A DNA stretch of 64,000 nt, taken from contig NC_044558.1 of NCBI RefSeq assembly GCF_007565055.1, positions 77,463,444-77,527,443 of the forward strand, read 5' to 3'. The translations under genes and the position numbers were made by a program. Within the stretch, counting starts at the first letter, position 1. Each line of letters opens with the position of its first letter. Below the pieces are notes generated by a model. It searched no databases. It had not been told where the DNA came from and saw nothing but the letters and a program-made list of their open reading frames with translations. This document shows positions 1 through 10,840 of this stretch, piece by piece. Origin of the DNA: Rhinopithecus roxellana (lineage: Eukaryota; Chordata; Mammalia; Primates; Cercopithecidae).

Positions 1-239
1 GACGGATGTAAAGATCAAACGGTGTGGGGAGGACAGGATGGCATGCCTGGGGTGATGTGGAAACACACAGTCGGGGCCCATCTTCATCCAGGTCTAGGGT
101 GGAGGCCGCTGGGTGGAGTGATGACTAAACCGAGCCTTTAGAGATGGATGCAGGCACCGAAGCTTTAGAGATGCATGCAGGGATGCCTTAAAAACATAAG
201 GACAAAGAAACCAACACCAATGCAAGGCTCTTATCACAG
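1..239. other. Single-copy sequence, nothing recognised
   Basis: I see no repeat family, exon-like sequence or RNA gene here. A short near-duplicated phrase (tttagagatg followed by gatgcagg or catgcaggg) occurs around 137-183, which is a minor local duplication. Confidence 0.5.
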
Positions 240-759
240 GAAGAAACCATGCAAAAACTTGCAAATTTTTGCAAAATAATTGTTTTATTTTATCCAAGGT
301 TTCTACAGGTCAGTAATTCAGACAAGGAACATGGGAATGGTTTGTTTCTGTTCTATGATGTGTGGGGACTTATCTGGGATGAGTCAATGGCCAGGGACTG
401 TAATCAAGTGAATCCAGTTACTCTCCCATTGGGTGATTGGTGATAACCTTTGGCTGGGACCTCAGCTAGAGACCGACCTCGTGGCTTGGGCTTCCTCACA
501 ATATGTGGGTTAAAGTGGTTTCAGATAAAGTGGTCTTCCTACCAGGTGGCTCAGTCCTCCAGTGTGATTGTTCCATCAAGCAAAGTAGAAGCTGCATCTT
601 TTAAAAATATAATGTCAAAAATCATATACTGAAGGATCATTTTATCTATCTTCCATTGGTTATAAGTGAGTCACTAAGGTTCACCCAGTTTCACGTGGAA
701 GGAGGCAGCTACTGCCTCTTGAAGGCAGGAATATTTAGGGATTTGCGGACTTGTTTTAG
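240..759. repeat. Ancient interspersed repeat, family not assigned
   Basis: The text resembles a degraded LTR- or DNA-transposon-type repeat: 'caggtcagtaattcagac' near 306, 'ctgggacctcagctagag' near 454, and a closing block 'ttgcggacttgttttaga' near 743 followed by 'acctccaca'. It is heavily diverged and I could not name the family. The Alu at 771 inserted into its right end, so it predates that Alu. Small ORFs inside it have no coding support. Confidence 0.35.
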
Positions 760-770
760 AACCTCCACAG

Positions 771-1040
771 CACCTTGGGAGGCTGAAGTGGGTGGATCAC
801 AAGGCCAGGAGTTCGAGACCAGCCTGAACAACATGGAGAAACTACATCTCAACTACAAATACAAAAAACAGTTGGGTGTGGTGGTGCGCACCTGTAATCC
901 CAGCTAATCAGGAGGCTGAGGCAGGAGAATCACTTGAACCCGGGAGGCAGAGGTTGCAGTGAGCCGAGATCTCGCCACTGCCCTCCAGCCTGGGTGACAG
1001 AGTGAGACTCCGTCAAACAAACAAACAAACAAACAAACAA
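771..1040 (+). mobile_element. Alu: 5'-truncated Alu with (CAAA)n tail
   Basis: The sequence begins at the 'caccttgggaggctgaagtg' position of the left arm, so about 30 bases of the Alu head are missing, and ends in a (CAAA)n tail at 1014-1040. It is flanked by an 11-bp target-site duplication, aacctccacag at 760-770 and aacctccatag at 1041-1051. The head loss therefore dates from the insertion itself. The upstream target context 'ttttag/aacc' fits the usual L1 endonuclease nick. Confidence 0.93.
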
Positions 1041-1051
1041 AACCTCCATAG

Positions 1052-1904
1052 CTTTCACTGATTGATCCTTTTGTGATGATCTTGAGTGACAACAACAAAA
1101 TATCCTAATATTAATGACAACAATTTTGGTTTTACTAAAATAAGTTCAGTAAGTACAAGACAATGAGTTAATAATGTTATGTGAAAGAGAAAAGTTGATA
1201 TAAAAGTGAGAATATGTATTATGTTTTGCTTATTTTAATGAGTAGTGAGTGTTTGTTATTCCTTCTATTAATTATACAGCTATTTAATTTTAAAAATATT
1301 CTTAAAGTCAAGGTTGGAAATAATGATGAAATGCATTCATTTGATGGAATTAACATTTTGGAAGGAGCTGAAGTACTAACAGAGAGACTAGTCCTCCCCA
1401 GTCTGTCTGGGACGTCCTGGGTGGTAGCACTGAAAGTCCCCCTTCCTGGAAGTTCCCTCTTTCTCCAAGTCCTTGGAAACTGAGATGATTGCTTACCATA
1501 GATAGCGATATTTTTAAAAAAATGATTGTGTGTTTATGGATTCCGCTATGCAATATCTATTAAGTCTCAGAAAAGCCCAGGCATAATACATCTGAAAAAT
1601 TAACTTCTAAGGTTTAAGAACATTTATTAATGTTACAAATGATTATTTGAGAGCTTAAGCAAGTGTAAGTAATTACACTACGTTTATAAGTACTTCCCCG
1701 TATGCGCTCAAATCCCCATGTGAACATGAAATAAAAATAAATAAAATTAAAATAAGCACAATGAGGAATAATTAGAAATAATAGGAGAATGAGAAAGAGC
1801 TGGCATCACAAAAGCCCGGTTTCAATCAGGAACGAGCCACCAGGTAAGAGCGAGACTGAAACGTGTGCGCTTGATTTTCAACAGAGGAGCCTGGTGATCC
1901 TTAC
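1052..1904. other. AT-rich single-copy sequence
   Basis: This stretch is AT-rich with no repeat I recognise and no convincing ORF. Short frames at 1214-1483 and 1350-1553 overlap on opposite strands and show no family features. Confidence 0.45.
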
Positions 1905-1917
1905 AAGAGCATTTCAG

Positions 1918-2213
1918 GGCCAGGGGTGGTGGCTCGCGCCTATAATCCCAGCACTTCGGGAGACTGAGGCAGGCAGATCACTGGAGGTCAGGAGTTTGAG
2001 ACCAGCCTGGGCAACATGGCGGAACCCTGTGTCTACTCAAAATACAAAAATTAGCCAGGTGTGGTGGCGCACACCTGTTGTCCCAGCTGCTTGGGAGGCT
2101 GAGGTGAGAGGATCGCTTGAGCCTGGGAGGTGGAGGCTGCAGTGAGCTGTGATAGCACCACCTCACTCCAGCCTGGGCAACACGGTGACACCATGTCTCA
2201 AAAAAAAAAAAAA
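1918..2213 (+). mobile_element. Alu: Full-length old Alu (AluJ-like)
   Basis: Both arms are present, followed by a poly-A tail. The right arm phrase 'gcttgagcctgggaggtgga' is typical of the oldest (AluJ) subfamilies. A perfect 13-bp target-site duplication (aagagcatttcag) brackets it at 1905-1917 and 2214-2226. Confidence 0.95.
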
Positions 2214-2226
2214 AAGAGCATTTCAG

Positions 2227-3347
2227 TTCCTGCAGAGGTGGAGGTGGAAGAAATCCCAAATGCAGGTGTCTTTGGGATTACCGGAGACATCCAAGCTTAG
2301 AGTAAGCTGGAAACATGAGAAGAAACCAAGTAGATGTCACCCCAGTATCTGTAAGCACACTGCACAGCCAGGCAGGGAGAACACAGGGAGGGTTCGGAAC
2401 AGGATGGAGTAGTAAACACATCTGTTGAATTCCACTGGGGTGAAGCAACCTTGCAGACAGGGTTCAGACTCACACTGGAATTAGCTAACATGAGACTCAG
2501 ATCCAAAGCAGATGGATTGGAGGGTGTGGACTTGGAGGCCCCTCCCATGGATACTCTAGGAGAGCCTGAGTGAACTGGTGAGAACAACCACCCTGGTATT
2601 TAGGGGCTCAGATCACATGTTCTGGCCAGAAATTTTGTTCAGCCACCAATTCCGGCCCATCGAAGAGAAAATCCCAGCGATGAAGAGACGGTGGCTCCCA
2701 ATTTGCTTGAGAAGGTAGCCTCAGCTTGCTGGAGTGGATGAAACCATTTTCTTAGTAAGTCTAGAATCCAGAAGGGTGAATAATTGGAAATAGTGGCGAT
2801 AAACTGTGTTTATTAATATTTTTGGTGTAAAGCATAGAAATTATGGGGAGATATTTTGTATGTAAAGTGTTTATAATACTTAAGGTAATTTATCACATTA
2901 GTTTAGAGATGAGCCTTGTGATTGTAGCTAAAACAGGCATTTAAAAATCGATTTCAGGGTTTTTTTGATTTGAAGTTGAAAAGTATAAGAAAATTTACTT
3001 AACAGTAAACAAGATTGGAATGTTTAAGAGAACTTGAGAGTCCTCAGAAAGTTTTATTTGTGAGATTTACTAGGGCTGTTTAAGTATTTGCAAGAGCTTT
3101 CCATGTTAATTAGGTGTATATATTGCTTAAAAAGAAGCTGAATATATTAAATTTATGAACATGTCTTGAGATATTTAAAGGAATATAATTCACTAATTTA
3201 TTAATACTTCCTCTTAAAATTGCATTAAGGTACTATATTTATGAATAGAGTAGTAAATTTTTTCAATTGAACTGGAAGGCTTTGGTAGAAAGATAGTTTT
3301 TGTAATGTTTGCTTTGATACAGTGAACATTAAAAAGAACAAAGCAAA
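2227..3347. other. Single-copy sequence, AT-rich in its second half
   Basis: Nothing recognisable as repeat, exon or RNA gene. From about 2760 the DNA is strongly AT-rich and CpG-poor. ORFs at 2149-2412 and 2297-2587 run out of the Alu and overlap each other in opposite directions, so I do not call them. Confidence 0.45.
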
Positions 3348-3623
3348 GGCCAAGCGGGGTGGATCATACCTGTAACCCCAGCTCTTTGGGAGAACAAGGT
3401 GGGAAAATCACTTGGCCTCAGGAGTTCAAGACCAGCCTGGGCAACATGCGAAATCCCCTCTCTACAAAAAATACAAAAATTAGCTGGTGTGGTGGCACAC
3501 TCCCGTAGTCCCAGCTCCTTGGAAGGCTGGGGCAGAAGGATTGCTTGACTCCCAGAGGCAGAGGTTGTAGTGAGCTGAGATTGTGCCATTGCACTCTAGC
3601 GTTGGCGACAGAGCCAGATGCTG

Positions 3624-3624
<1 letters not shown>
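3348..3624 (+). mobile_element. Alu: Old Alu ending in a (CA)n microsatellite
   Basis: A diverged two-arm Alu (head 'ggccaagcggggtggatcat', right arm 'gaggcagaggttgtagtgag'). In place of a simple poly-A tail it ends in the CA repeat at 3625-3659. Microsatellites commonly arise from Alu tails. Confidence 0.9.

Positions 3625-3659
<35 letters not shown>
3625..3659. repeat. (CA)n dinucleotide microsatellite
   Basis: About 17 uninterrupted CA units directly abut the Alu 3' end. An uninterrupted tract of this length is a good candidate for length polymorphism. Confidence 0.97.
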
Positions 3660-3662
<3 letters not shown>

Positions 3663-4195
3663 CCATTAAAATCAATTTTTAAAAAAAGCAAAATAAGTAT
3701 CTGTGTAGAGTCTCTTCCCTGTTTGGAAGATTCCCTTAAGGCATCAAAAACCCATGGGCAGCTCAGAGGGGACAGTGCACACCGGCCTCTGTGCTGTGTG
3801 GGGACAAACAGGCCTGGTGAGCCTGGATGCCATCAGTGAGGACAGGCAGAGGCAACAAAACAGAGGAGGTGGTGGTACCCAGGGAACTCCCAGAACACAG
3901 CCCTGAGTGCAGAGGGGGAAGCACAGCGTGACCTGGGGGTCAGCAACACTCAAGAAACTTTACAACACAAGCATCCACAGCCCATTGCTGTGTGCTTTTC
4001 AAAGGTGACAGTGGAGAATAGACCTGAAAAGCATGAGGAAGGGGCCTCTGCCGGGGATGGAGGAATGGTGATGGATGGAGGTTAGGATAAGAGAAAACAG
4101 CACCAAAGAAGAGCCCTGGGTGGCCCTGTCGTGATGGTGCCAGCAGGTGTGTAGTCGTCTCTACGCTTGGCTGAGTCTTTTAAATAAAGCAGTAG
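3660..4195. other. Single-copy sequence
   Basis: No repeat or gene recognised. A small direct duplication, 'aataaagcagt', occurs twice around 4181-4206 at the left boundary of the L1 fragment that follows. Confidence 0.45.
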
Positions 4196-4530
4196 AATAA
4201 AGCAGTGGATACTAGAGGCTGGCAAGGGCAGAGGGGAGGGAGGGCTAGAAAAAGATTTGTTAAAGGGTAAAAAATTACAGTAGATGGGAGGAATAAGTTC
4301 CAGTGTTCTGTTGCACTATGGGAGGACTACAGTAACAATACCATTTTATATAGTGTCAGATAGCTAGAAGGAGGACACAAAACATCTTCAACACAGGGAA
4401 ATGACAAATGTTTGATGAGAGGATGGATATGCTAATTACCCTGATCTGATAACTATACACTATACCCTATATGTATTGAAACATCTCCATCTACCTCATG
4501 AATATATACAATTATTACTTGAAATTTTAA
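4196..4530 (+). mobile_element. L1: L1MA-type LINE-1 3' UTR fragment
   Basis: The text follows the 3' UTR of old primate/mammalian L1 (L1MA group): 'actagaggctggcaagggca', then 'aggaataagttccagtgttc', then 'gatatgctaattaccctgat', ending in an A-rich degraded tail. Only the extreme 3' end is present, with no ORF2. No target-site duplication was found. Confidence 0.85.
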
Positions 4531-4601
4531 AAATAACTTAAAATTTGGGGAAAGAAAAGCTTCATCTGTAAAGACATCCAAAATAAATGAATTAAGCTAA
4601 T

Positions 4602-4905
4602 CTTTTTTTTTTTTTTTTTTTTTAAGACAGGGTCTCATTATCTCACCCAGACTGGAGTGCAGTGGCACGATCTCGGCTCACTGCAACTTCCACCTCCCAG
4701 GCTCAAGGGATTCTCCTGCCTCAGCCTCCTGAGTAGCTAGGACTACAGGCATACACCACCATGCCCAGATAACTTTTGTAGTTTTAGTGGAGATGGGATT
4801 TCACCACGTTGGCCAGGCTGGTCTCGAATTCCTGACCTCAAATGATCCACTCACCTCGGAGTCCTAAAGTGTTGGGATTACAGGTGTGAGCCATCTTGCC
4901 CACCA
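4602..4905 (-). mobile_element. Alu: Full-length Alu
   Basis: Reverse-complement Alu: the poly-T at 4603-4623 is the A-tail, followed by 'gtctcattatctcacccaga' and ending with the Alu head near 4903. It is moderately diverged. No clean target-site duplication is visible. Confidence 0.93.
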
Positions 4906-5590
4906 TTTTTTTGGGGGGGGAGGTAAACAACAACAACAGCAACAAAAACCTAGATAAACACCTCCCAGGATGTAGGACTCTAATCTGCCTCAACTCATCC
5001 AGGGCCTTAGAGGCAGCTCTCCTACTGCAAGTAGCAAAAGATTTGGGATGAAAATCCTTGGAATTATCCCATTCGAAAGGAGACTGGCTACATTTCTGGG
5101 CAGTTGTGAATCTAAATGTAGCCACTGTCACATGCCTATTCTACTGTCAGCATCGAATAAACGCTGAGCCCTAGCAATCATTACAAGGGGAAGGATGGAT
5201 GGGAGCTTTCATTTTCAGATCTATGTCTATAGATTAGATTGACTTTTCTATTGTAAGGATGTTACTGCTTTTTTGTTGTTGCTTTTCCCTTAATAAAAGT
5301 CTGAAGTTGAGTGAAAGATAGCAGTTATTCCCTCATTAACTCAAGCAACTAATTATTTGATCCTCAGTCCCCCTGTGGGTTGCAGCCATTAAGGAATGTT
5401 AGAAGCTGATAAGGCAGAGGTCTTCCAGGAATGCCTCTCATTTTAATATTCTGACAGTTTTGACTTTTCTCCAGGGTGAGTTAAAATGCAGCAGTAGAAA
5501 AAAAAATACTGTTTTGTTTTCTTTTCTTCCAAAATGAAATAGAGCCACACCTGGCTGGCATTGGATACACCATTAAACAGACCAGCTTGT
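4906..5590. other. Single-copy sequence
   Basis: It opens with a run of eight T then eight or more G (4906-4921) and a short (CAA)n at 4926-4945. The remainder has no recognised repeat or exon. Confidence 0.45.
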
Positions 5591-5909
5591 GGCCGGGCAT
5601 GGTAGTTCACGCCTATAATCCCAGCACTTTGGGAGGCCGATGTGGGCAGATCACCTGAAGTCAGGAGTTCGAGACCAGCCTGGCCAACATGGTGAAACCC
5701 CATCTCTACTAAAAATACAACAATTAGCCAGGTGTGGTGGCAAGTGCCTGTAGGCCCAGCTAGTCGGAAGACTGAGACAGGAAAATCGCTTGAACGTGGG
5801 AGGTAGACGTTGCAGTGAGCAAAGATCCTGCCACTGCACTCCAGCCTAGGTGACAGAGCAAGACTCCATCTCAAAAAACAAAACAAAACAAAACAAAAAA
5901 CCCAAACAA
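5591..5909 (+). mobile_element. Alu: Full-length AluS-like element with (CAAAA)n tail
   Basis: Head 'ggccgggcatggtagttcac', left arm 'ggccaacatggtgaaacccc', both A- and B-box regions of the left arm, and a tail of CAAAA units at 5876-5909. Long ORFs antisense to it, including a 166-residue frame, are Alu translations. Confidence 0.95.
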
Positions 5910-6650
5910 ATAGAAAAACCGAAATGACCGCCTCTGAAGACACACAGTTGGGGCAAGTGGAGCATGATAACTACTGGCTGGGAGAGGAGATGGAACAGGC
6001 TCATGGCCTTTAGTCTGGGGGTACGGTGGAGACAATGTGTTCACCAAACCCTCTTGACTTTCCCCGGCCATGTGGTTGGACCTATGTTTCCCAGCCTCCC
6101 TAGCAGTTTGGTTGGTACCATGTGACTGACTTCTTGCCAAGGGATTGTGGGAGAAATGATGTGATCTGGGTCCTAAACCTCCTGCAAGATGCTCTGTCTC
6201 TGTGGTCCAGGGTGCTTCGGGGTGTGGCACCACGTACACTATGGAGGCTGCAGATTGAGATGCAATGATCTAAGAGGAGATTGGGTCCCTGAATCACCAC
6301 ATGGAGCAGAGCCTTCCTCACCCTCCTTGGACTCTGCTGTGGAGAAGACATAGCTCCTTGCTGCTGAAAACCACTGAGATTTCAGAGCTGTTTGTTTTGC
6401 AGTCAGCATACCCTGACAAACAAAGAAAGAGAGACAAGCAAGAGGATGGTCTGGGTGTGCCAATATGCTAGTGAATTCTCCCAGAGGTCACCATGTAGAG
6501 GCAGAGCTGAGTGGATACAACACTGGAAATAAAATCAGGAAAAAGAACCACACTTTACATGTGAAATACATTTCTTGGTTTTCTAAGCCACTCAGCGTAT
6601 TTGTTGTTGTTGTTGTTGTTATAAACACCCAAGCAGACTAAGACACTTGC
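5910..6650 (+). repeat. Degraded LTR-like repeats (MaLR/ERVL type suspected)
   Basis: Two blocks resemble the 3' ends of old LTRs: 'accactgagatttcagagct' near 6371 followed by 'cagcataccctgac', and 'ttctaagccactcagcg' near 6580 followed by 'cagactaagaca' near 6633. The block 'tttcccagcctccctagcag' at 6087 belongs to the same type of repeat. A (GTT)n tract sits at 6601-6620. The family assignment is tentative. Confidence 0.4.
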
Positions 6651-8495
6651 TGTGTTCCAGGAACCATACAAAGCACTGAAACACATAAGTGTAACCTTTT
6701 GTACTATTGTGGTCTGCATGTTAGTGACAGAGAAACATGCTTAAAGGGTTAAAGAAATAGCCTCAAAGATGGAAGGTAACAAGGGGAGGAAGCAAAGACT
6801 GAGCTCAGGGCCATGCTGTCAGCCAGGAAGGGGTCGGGCTGCCTCGCCAGGTGTATCGACTGAAAACTGAATTTAGAAACTGTTTTCCAGTCATTGCCAG
6901 TTGTTCTCTTTTGCTTACAGTGAACCCCTCTGAAGCCCAGTGAACTTGAGAAGCTGCCTTCAGCCAGCAACTCGCAGAACTGGAATGTGAGCCCAGGGTG
7001 CTGGCTCTAGGGTCCTGCTCGGAGGAACTCTTCTCCACTGCTCTTTGTTTATTAATTTATTCTCTCTCCCTCTGCCTCTCTGCCCCTGTTCCCCTGAGTC
7101 TCTCATGCATTTGCACGCACATACATACACAATAGCATACTGCTATATTTTCAGCCACTATACAGGAACTCTTGATGTTATCCATGAAAACCCCCGGGCA
7201 TAGGGCCTTTCTGCCGCCGTGGATGCCAGCGTCACAGGGCTGTGAATTACTCCTGGAGCCACTTTCCATCATTCCTGGCACAAATCGAAGTCTGAGCCAT
7301 CCATGCTGACAGCTGTTTGACATGGAGCCCTCATGGAACACAGGCGTGCTCTTTCTTTTCTCATTACAATGAAGCCCCTCCTCCTGATAGAAGGAGGCAC
7401 TGGGGTGGAAGCTGTTGACAGGAGGTTCCCAGGACTGAAACCTCACCCCGGAGGGAGCTGCAGCCACAGCTTTTCGCAATTCTGCTGGAAACACAGCTCC
7501 ACAAGGACCACGGCCCCAAAGCAAGGCAGCTTGGTTTTCAAAATACCCTCTATCCACCTGGATCCCTGGCTGTTCCTGTCTCACTCTGCTGCCATTTAGA
7601 GGATAAACCTGCAGACACTCTGGCTGGAAAGTGTGGGAGAGACCCGCCTGCCCTGGCGGAGAACTTGAACAGTGCTGTAGCTAATTGGCTGGAAGTAATG
7701 CCCCCAACTGGGAAAATTCAGAGCCTTTAGGCCTCTCTTTTCTAGGGAGCAAAACATTTCTGATTAAAAAATCTTAAAGCTTAACTGCTGCAATTCAGCC
7801 TTCGAAGTCAGTTCTTCATGAAAAGGACAACTTCTTCATAAAATGAATCAATTTTGAGTGGATTTTTATTACGTGTGTTTGATTTTTTTTTTCTTTAAAA
7901 GGGTTGCTTTTATCGGAAAGTACAATTTTAGAAACAAACCACAAAAGTAATTATTTTGCCGGTTTAGTTTCTGTGATTTTTCAGTGAAAAGCTCAGGATG
8001 AGGGCAGCCTCCTAAACTATAATCTGATGAATAATCTTCTGCCCATCTCTCCCAAGGGAACATGGTGTGTAGAAGCCACGATTATCTTCCGGGTCACAGC
8101 CTTCACCTCTGTGAGACAATGTCCCTTTGATAAAGGATCTCCGTGACAAAGCATTCTCCATTGTCTCTTTGCTCTTTGTGGGGTTCTAACCAGCACAGAC
8201 CCTGTGCCTGATGGGATCCAGGGGAAAAGGGGGATCCAGACCGGCCACTGGCCAGGTTCACCACCTGCAGCAGCCTCGCCAGTCACCTGCCCTCGGTACC
8301 AGCCTGGAACATTCTTGCCACAGTCTCCTTGTGGGCAGGCCCAAGAGGTGAACGCATCTGCGGAACTGGTGGGTTTTCTGAGCTTCAGCGCCCTCTTCAG
8401 GCTGTCTCCAGTCTTACCTGGGAAGGACATGGGTCTTTTCCATCATGGGATCTTTTCAATGCTGTGCTCATACCCAGTGTGGCTGTGCAGGCCGG
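6651..8495. other. Single-copy sequence with unsupported ORFs
   Basis: No interspersed repeat recognised. A 175-residue frame (7057-7584, minus) and an opposite 88-residue frame (7333-7599, plus) overlap. Neither shows a domain, signal peptide or splice context, and the C-terminal part of the longer one is read from a CT-rich tract. The segment around 7140-7600 keeps several CpGs and is moderately GC-rich. Confidence 0.4.
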
Positions 8496-8755
8496 TGCAT
8501 GTGTGTTTGTGTGCGTGTGTGTATGTGTATGCAGGTATGTGGATGTATGTGCGTGCATGTGTGTATATGTGTATGTGCATGCATGCATGCATGTGTGTGC
8601 ATGTGTATGTATGTGTGCATGTCTGTATGTGTATGCATGTGTATGTGTGTATGCATGCATGTATGCGCATTTATGTGCGTGCACATGTATGTATGTGTGC
8701 ATGTGCATGCATACGTTTATGTTATGTATGTGCGGGTATGTATGTGTGTGAGTGG
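8496..8755. repeat. Long TG/CATG low-complexity tract
   Basis: About 260 bases of alternating purine and pyrimidine, built from TGTG, TGTATG, TGCATG and GCGTG words. It is open in several frames on both strands, giving spurious Cys/Val/His/Thr-rich translations up to 215 residues. Alternating purine-pyrimidine DNA of this kind can adopt Z-DNA. Confidence 0.95.
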
Positions 8756-9648
8756 TTGTTTTAATTCCTATTCCCTTGCTTCGCTTGGTGGGTAAAATAA
8801 CTATTACAAGGTAAATGGGATGTAGTCGCTTCATAACAGAAAAGAAGTTGTGAGGAGTTCTATAAGTTTTCAGAGCAAAGAGTACTGGATGGAGTGAACT
8901 ATTTCCTTTTGCAATAAGAAAAGTTTTCTCAAATAAAAATTGGGAGTAAATAATAAATGTTAAATGGTCTAACCAATTTAGCAGCCTTAGCAGCAAGCGG
9001 CATGGCCAGTTTTTGTTCAACTCCCTGAAAAAATATGATATCAAGTGGGTCTTACTGAATGCATCTTGGGATTAAAGTAAAGCCTGCCTTTTAGTACCAC
9101 ATGATTTCATAATGTCCAGGCACCACTGGTTTGTTACAAATTAAAGATTAATATATAATTTTTGGTTTGGTTCAAAATACAAGGTGACAGCAAATAGATT
9201 AATTCGACAGATATTCAGGGAAATTGTATTAGCCTAACTCAAGAAGTACAAAGGGGGATACAATTCCAGGCAGAAAAGATCCCAAAGAAGTCTTAATTGC
9301 TGAAATATTGCTGACAAGGAAGTGCACAGACCAGCCTTGTGGAATCCCACATCCAGGGAAGCCGACTTTCCCCTGCAGACACCCCTACCAGAGCAGAGTC
9401 TGATGGATCACAAGCCAGGATAGGGAATTACAAACACCTCAAGCACCCGTGGAAATATTGGGTCACCATCAAAAGCCACCTCCTGAATTCCCCTCTTTCT
9501 GGGGTATCAAACTCCAAGCCTGGGTGACCTGGTAAAGAACAGACCAAACTGGAAAGCACAGGTGCCCCTCAGATGGGCAGAGAATAGTAGCGAAGTGTGT
9601 AGGATGGTCTCAGTGGGGCCACATCTTCCCTTTTCAAGGAATGTAGAA
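8756..9648. other. Single-copy sequence
   Basis: No repeat family or exon recognised. The only frames are short or extend out of the TG tract. Confidence 0.45.
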
Positions 9649-10027
9649 GTCGGGGTGCGGTGGCTCATGCCTGTAATCACAGCACTTTGGGCGGCGGATC
9701 ACTTGAGGTCAGGAGTTCAAGACCAGCCTGGCTAACATGGTGAAACCCCGTCTCTACTAAAAATACAACAAATGTGGGAGGCCAAGGCGGGCGGATCATG
9801 AGGTCAGCAGATCGAGACCATCCTGGCTAACACGGTGAAACCCCGTCTCTACTAAAAATACACAAAAATTGGCCGGACATGGTGGCGGGTGCCTGTAGTC
9901 CCAGCTACTCGGCAGGCTACGGCAGGAGAACGGCGTGAACCCGGGAGGCAGAGCTTGCAGTGAGCCGAGATGGCACCACTGCACTCCAGCCTGGGAGACA
10001 GAGCAAGAATGCACCTCAGAAAAAAAG

Positions 10028-10061
<34 letters not shown>

Positions 10062-10235
10062 AGCCAGGCATAATCCCACCTACTTGGGAGGCTGAGGTAG
10101 GAGAATTGTTTGAACCTGGGAGGCAGAGGTTGCAGCGTGCAGTGAGCTGAGATCACACCATTGGCTGTACTCCAGCCTGGGCGACAAGAGCGAAACTCCA
10201 TCAAAAAAAAGAAAGAAAGAAAAAAGAAAAAGAGA
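9649..10235 (+). mobile_element. Alu: AluS-like element split by a younger Alu
   Basis: The left arm runs 9649-9772, from 'ggtgcggtggctcatgcctg' to the middle A-rich linker. Its right arm resumes at about 10056-10235, with 'gaggctgaggtaggagaatt' and a purine-rich tail. The inner element at 9773-10055 interrupts it exactly in the A-rich linker, a frequent Alu-in-Alu target. The resumed right arm lacks roughly 20 bases after 'ttagccaggca'. Confidence 0.88.
9773..10055 (+). mobile_element. AluY: AluY-like element nested in an older Alu
   Basis: It starts at 'tgtgggaggccaaggcgggc', missing about 35 bases of the head, and carries the young-Alu phrases 'gagatcgagaccatcctggc' (with one change) and 'gcttgcagtgagccgagat'. 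It ends in an interrupted poly-A run of nearly 40 bases (10020-10059). Target-site duplications would be hidden in the A-rich surroundings. Confidence 0.85.
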
Positions 10236-10734
10236 GAGAGACTGAAATTTGCAGTTTTATGTGAAAATTATCTGTTTAGATTTCAGCAACCAATTTAAAA
10301 CAATAAAACAAATAAATAAATACAGAAGGCCAAGGAAACAAGGCTGCAAGTTGGATCCAGCCTTTGAGCATCAGTTTCTAGCCTCTCTACCATCTCGTGG
10401 CTAAAGGCTCTGTTTCTTCCTTGAGACTTGAGGCTGTGCTTGCAGTGTTTTGAGGAGACTGAGAACAGAGAATGGCATGGTTAGCCTGGTTCTAGACAGC
10501 TCTACTCTCTGATGGAGAAGTTTATGATTGGAGGTTTGATGTTAGCCATAAGTAAGCTAGGGGTTCTTTTCTTGGAGCAGACTCAGGCTCTTGCATACCC
10601 CTGTGATGTTGAGGCCACACTTTCTTCTATATCAATAAAGCAAATGGAACCAAACACAACTGACGTTAATAGATGACTTAGTCAGGGTCTCCACCAGAAT
10701 ACTCAAATGAGGATACATTGAGGGAATCAGCTTT
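10236..10734. other. Mostly single-copy; possible LTR edge at its right end
   Basis: Nothing recognised until about 10675. There 'cttagtcagggtctccacca' resembles the terminal bases of an old ERVL/MaLR LTR read in reverse. The match is too short to call. Confidence 0.4.
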
Positions 10735-10840
10735 TTTCTCTTTTTTCTTAATACATAATATTTGTACGTATTTATGGGGTATGTGTAATATTTTATTACA
10801 GCATAGCATGCGTATGCTCAAGTCATGGCATTTAGGGAGC
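10735..10840 (-). mobile_element. L1: Short L1 3' UTR fragment
   Basis: The phrase 'tacgtatttatggggtatgt' and neighbouring text correspond to the reverse complement of an old L1 (L1MA-type) 3' UTR. Only about 100 bases survive. Confidence 0.65.

Noticed and set aside
4906..4921. T8G8 run as a G-quadruplex
   Set aside because: A single G run without the further G tracts needed for a quadruplex.
5443..5943. 166-codon minus-strand ORF
   Set aside because: Reads the antisense of an Alu ('SPRLECSG' and 'AQAGLELLTS' type Alu peptides) and its tail; not a gene.
8204..9044. ORFs up to 215 codons over the TG/CATG tract
   Set aside because: The open length comes from stop-poor TG repeats; translations are low-complexity CVCMHV/HTYTHA-type strings.
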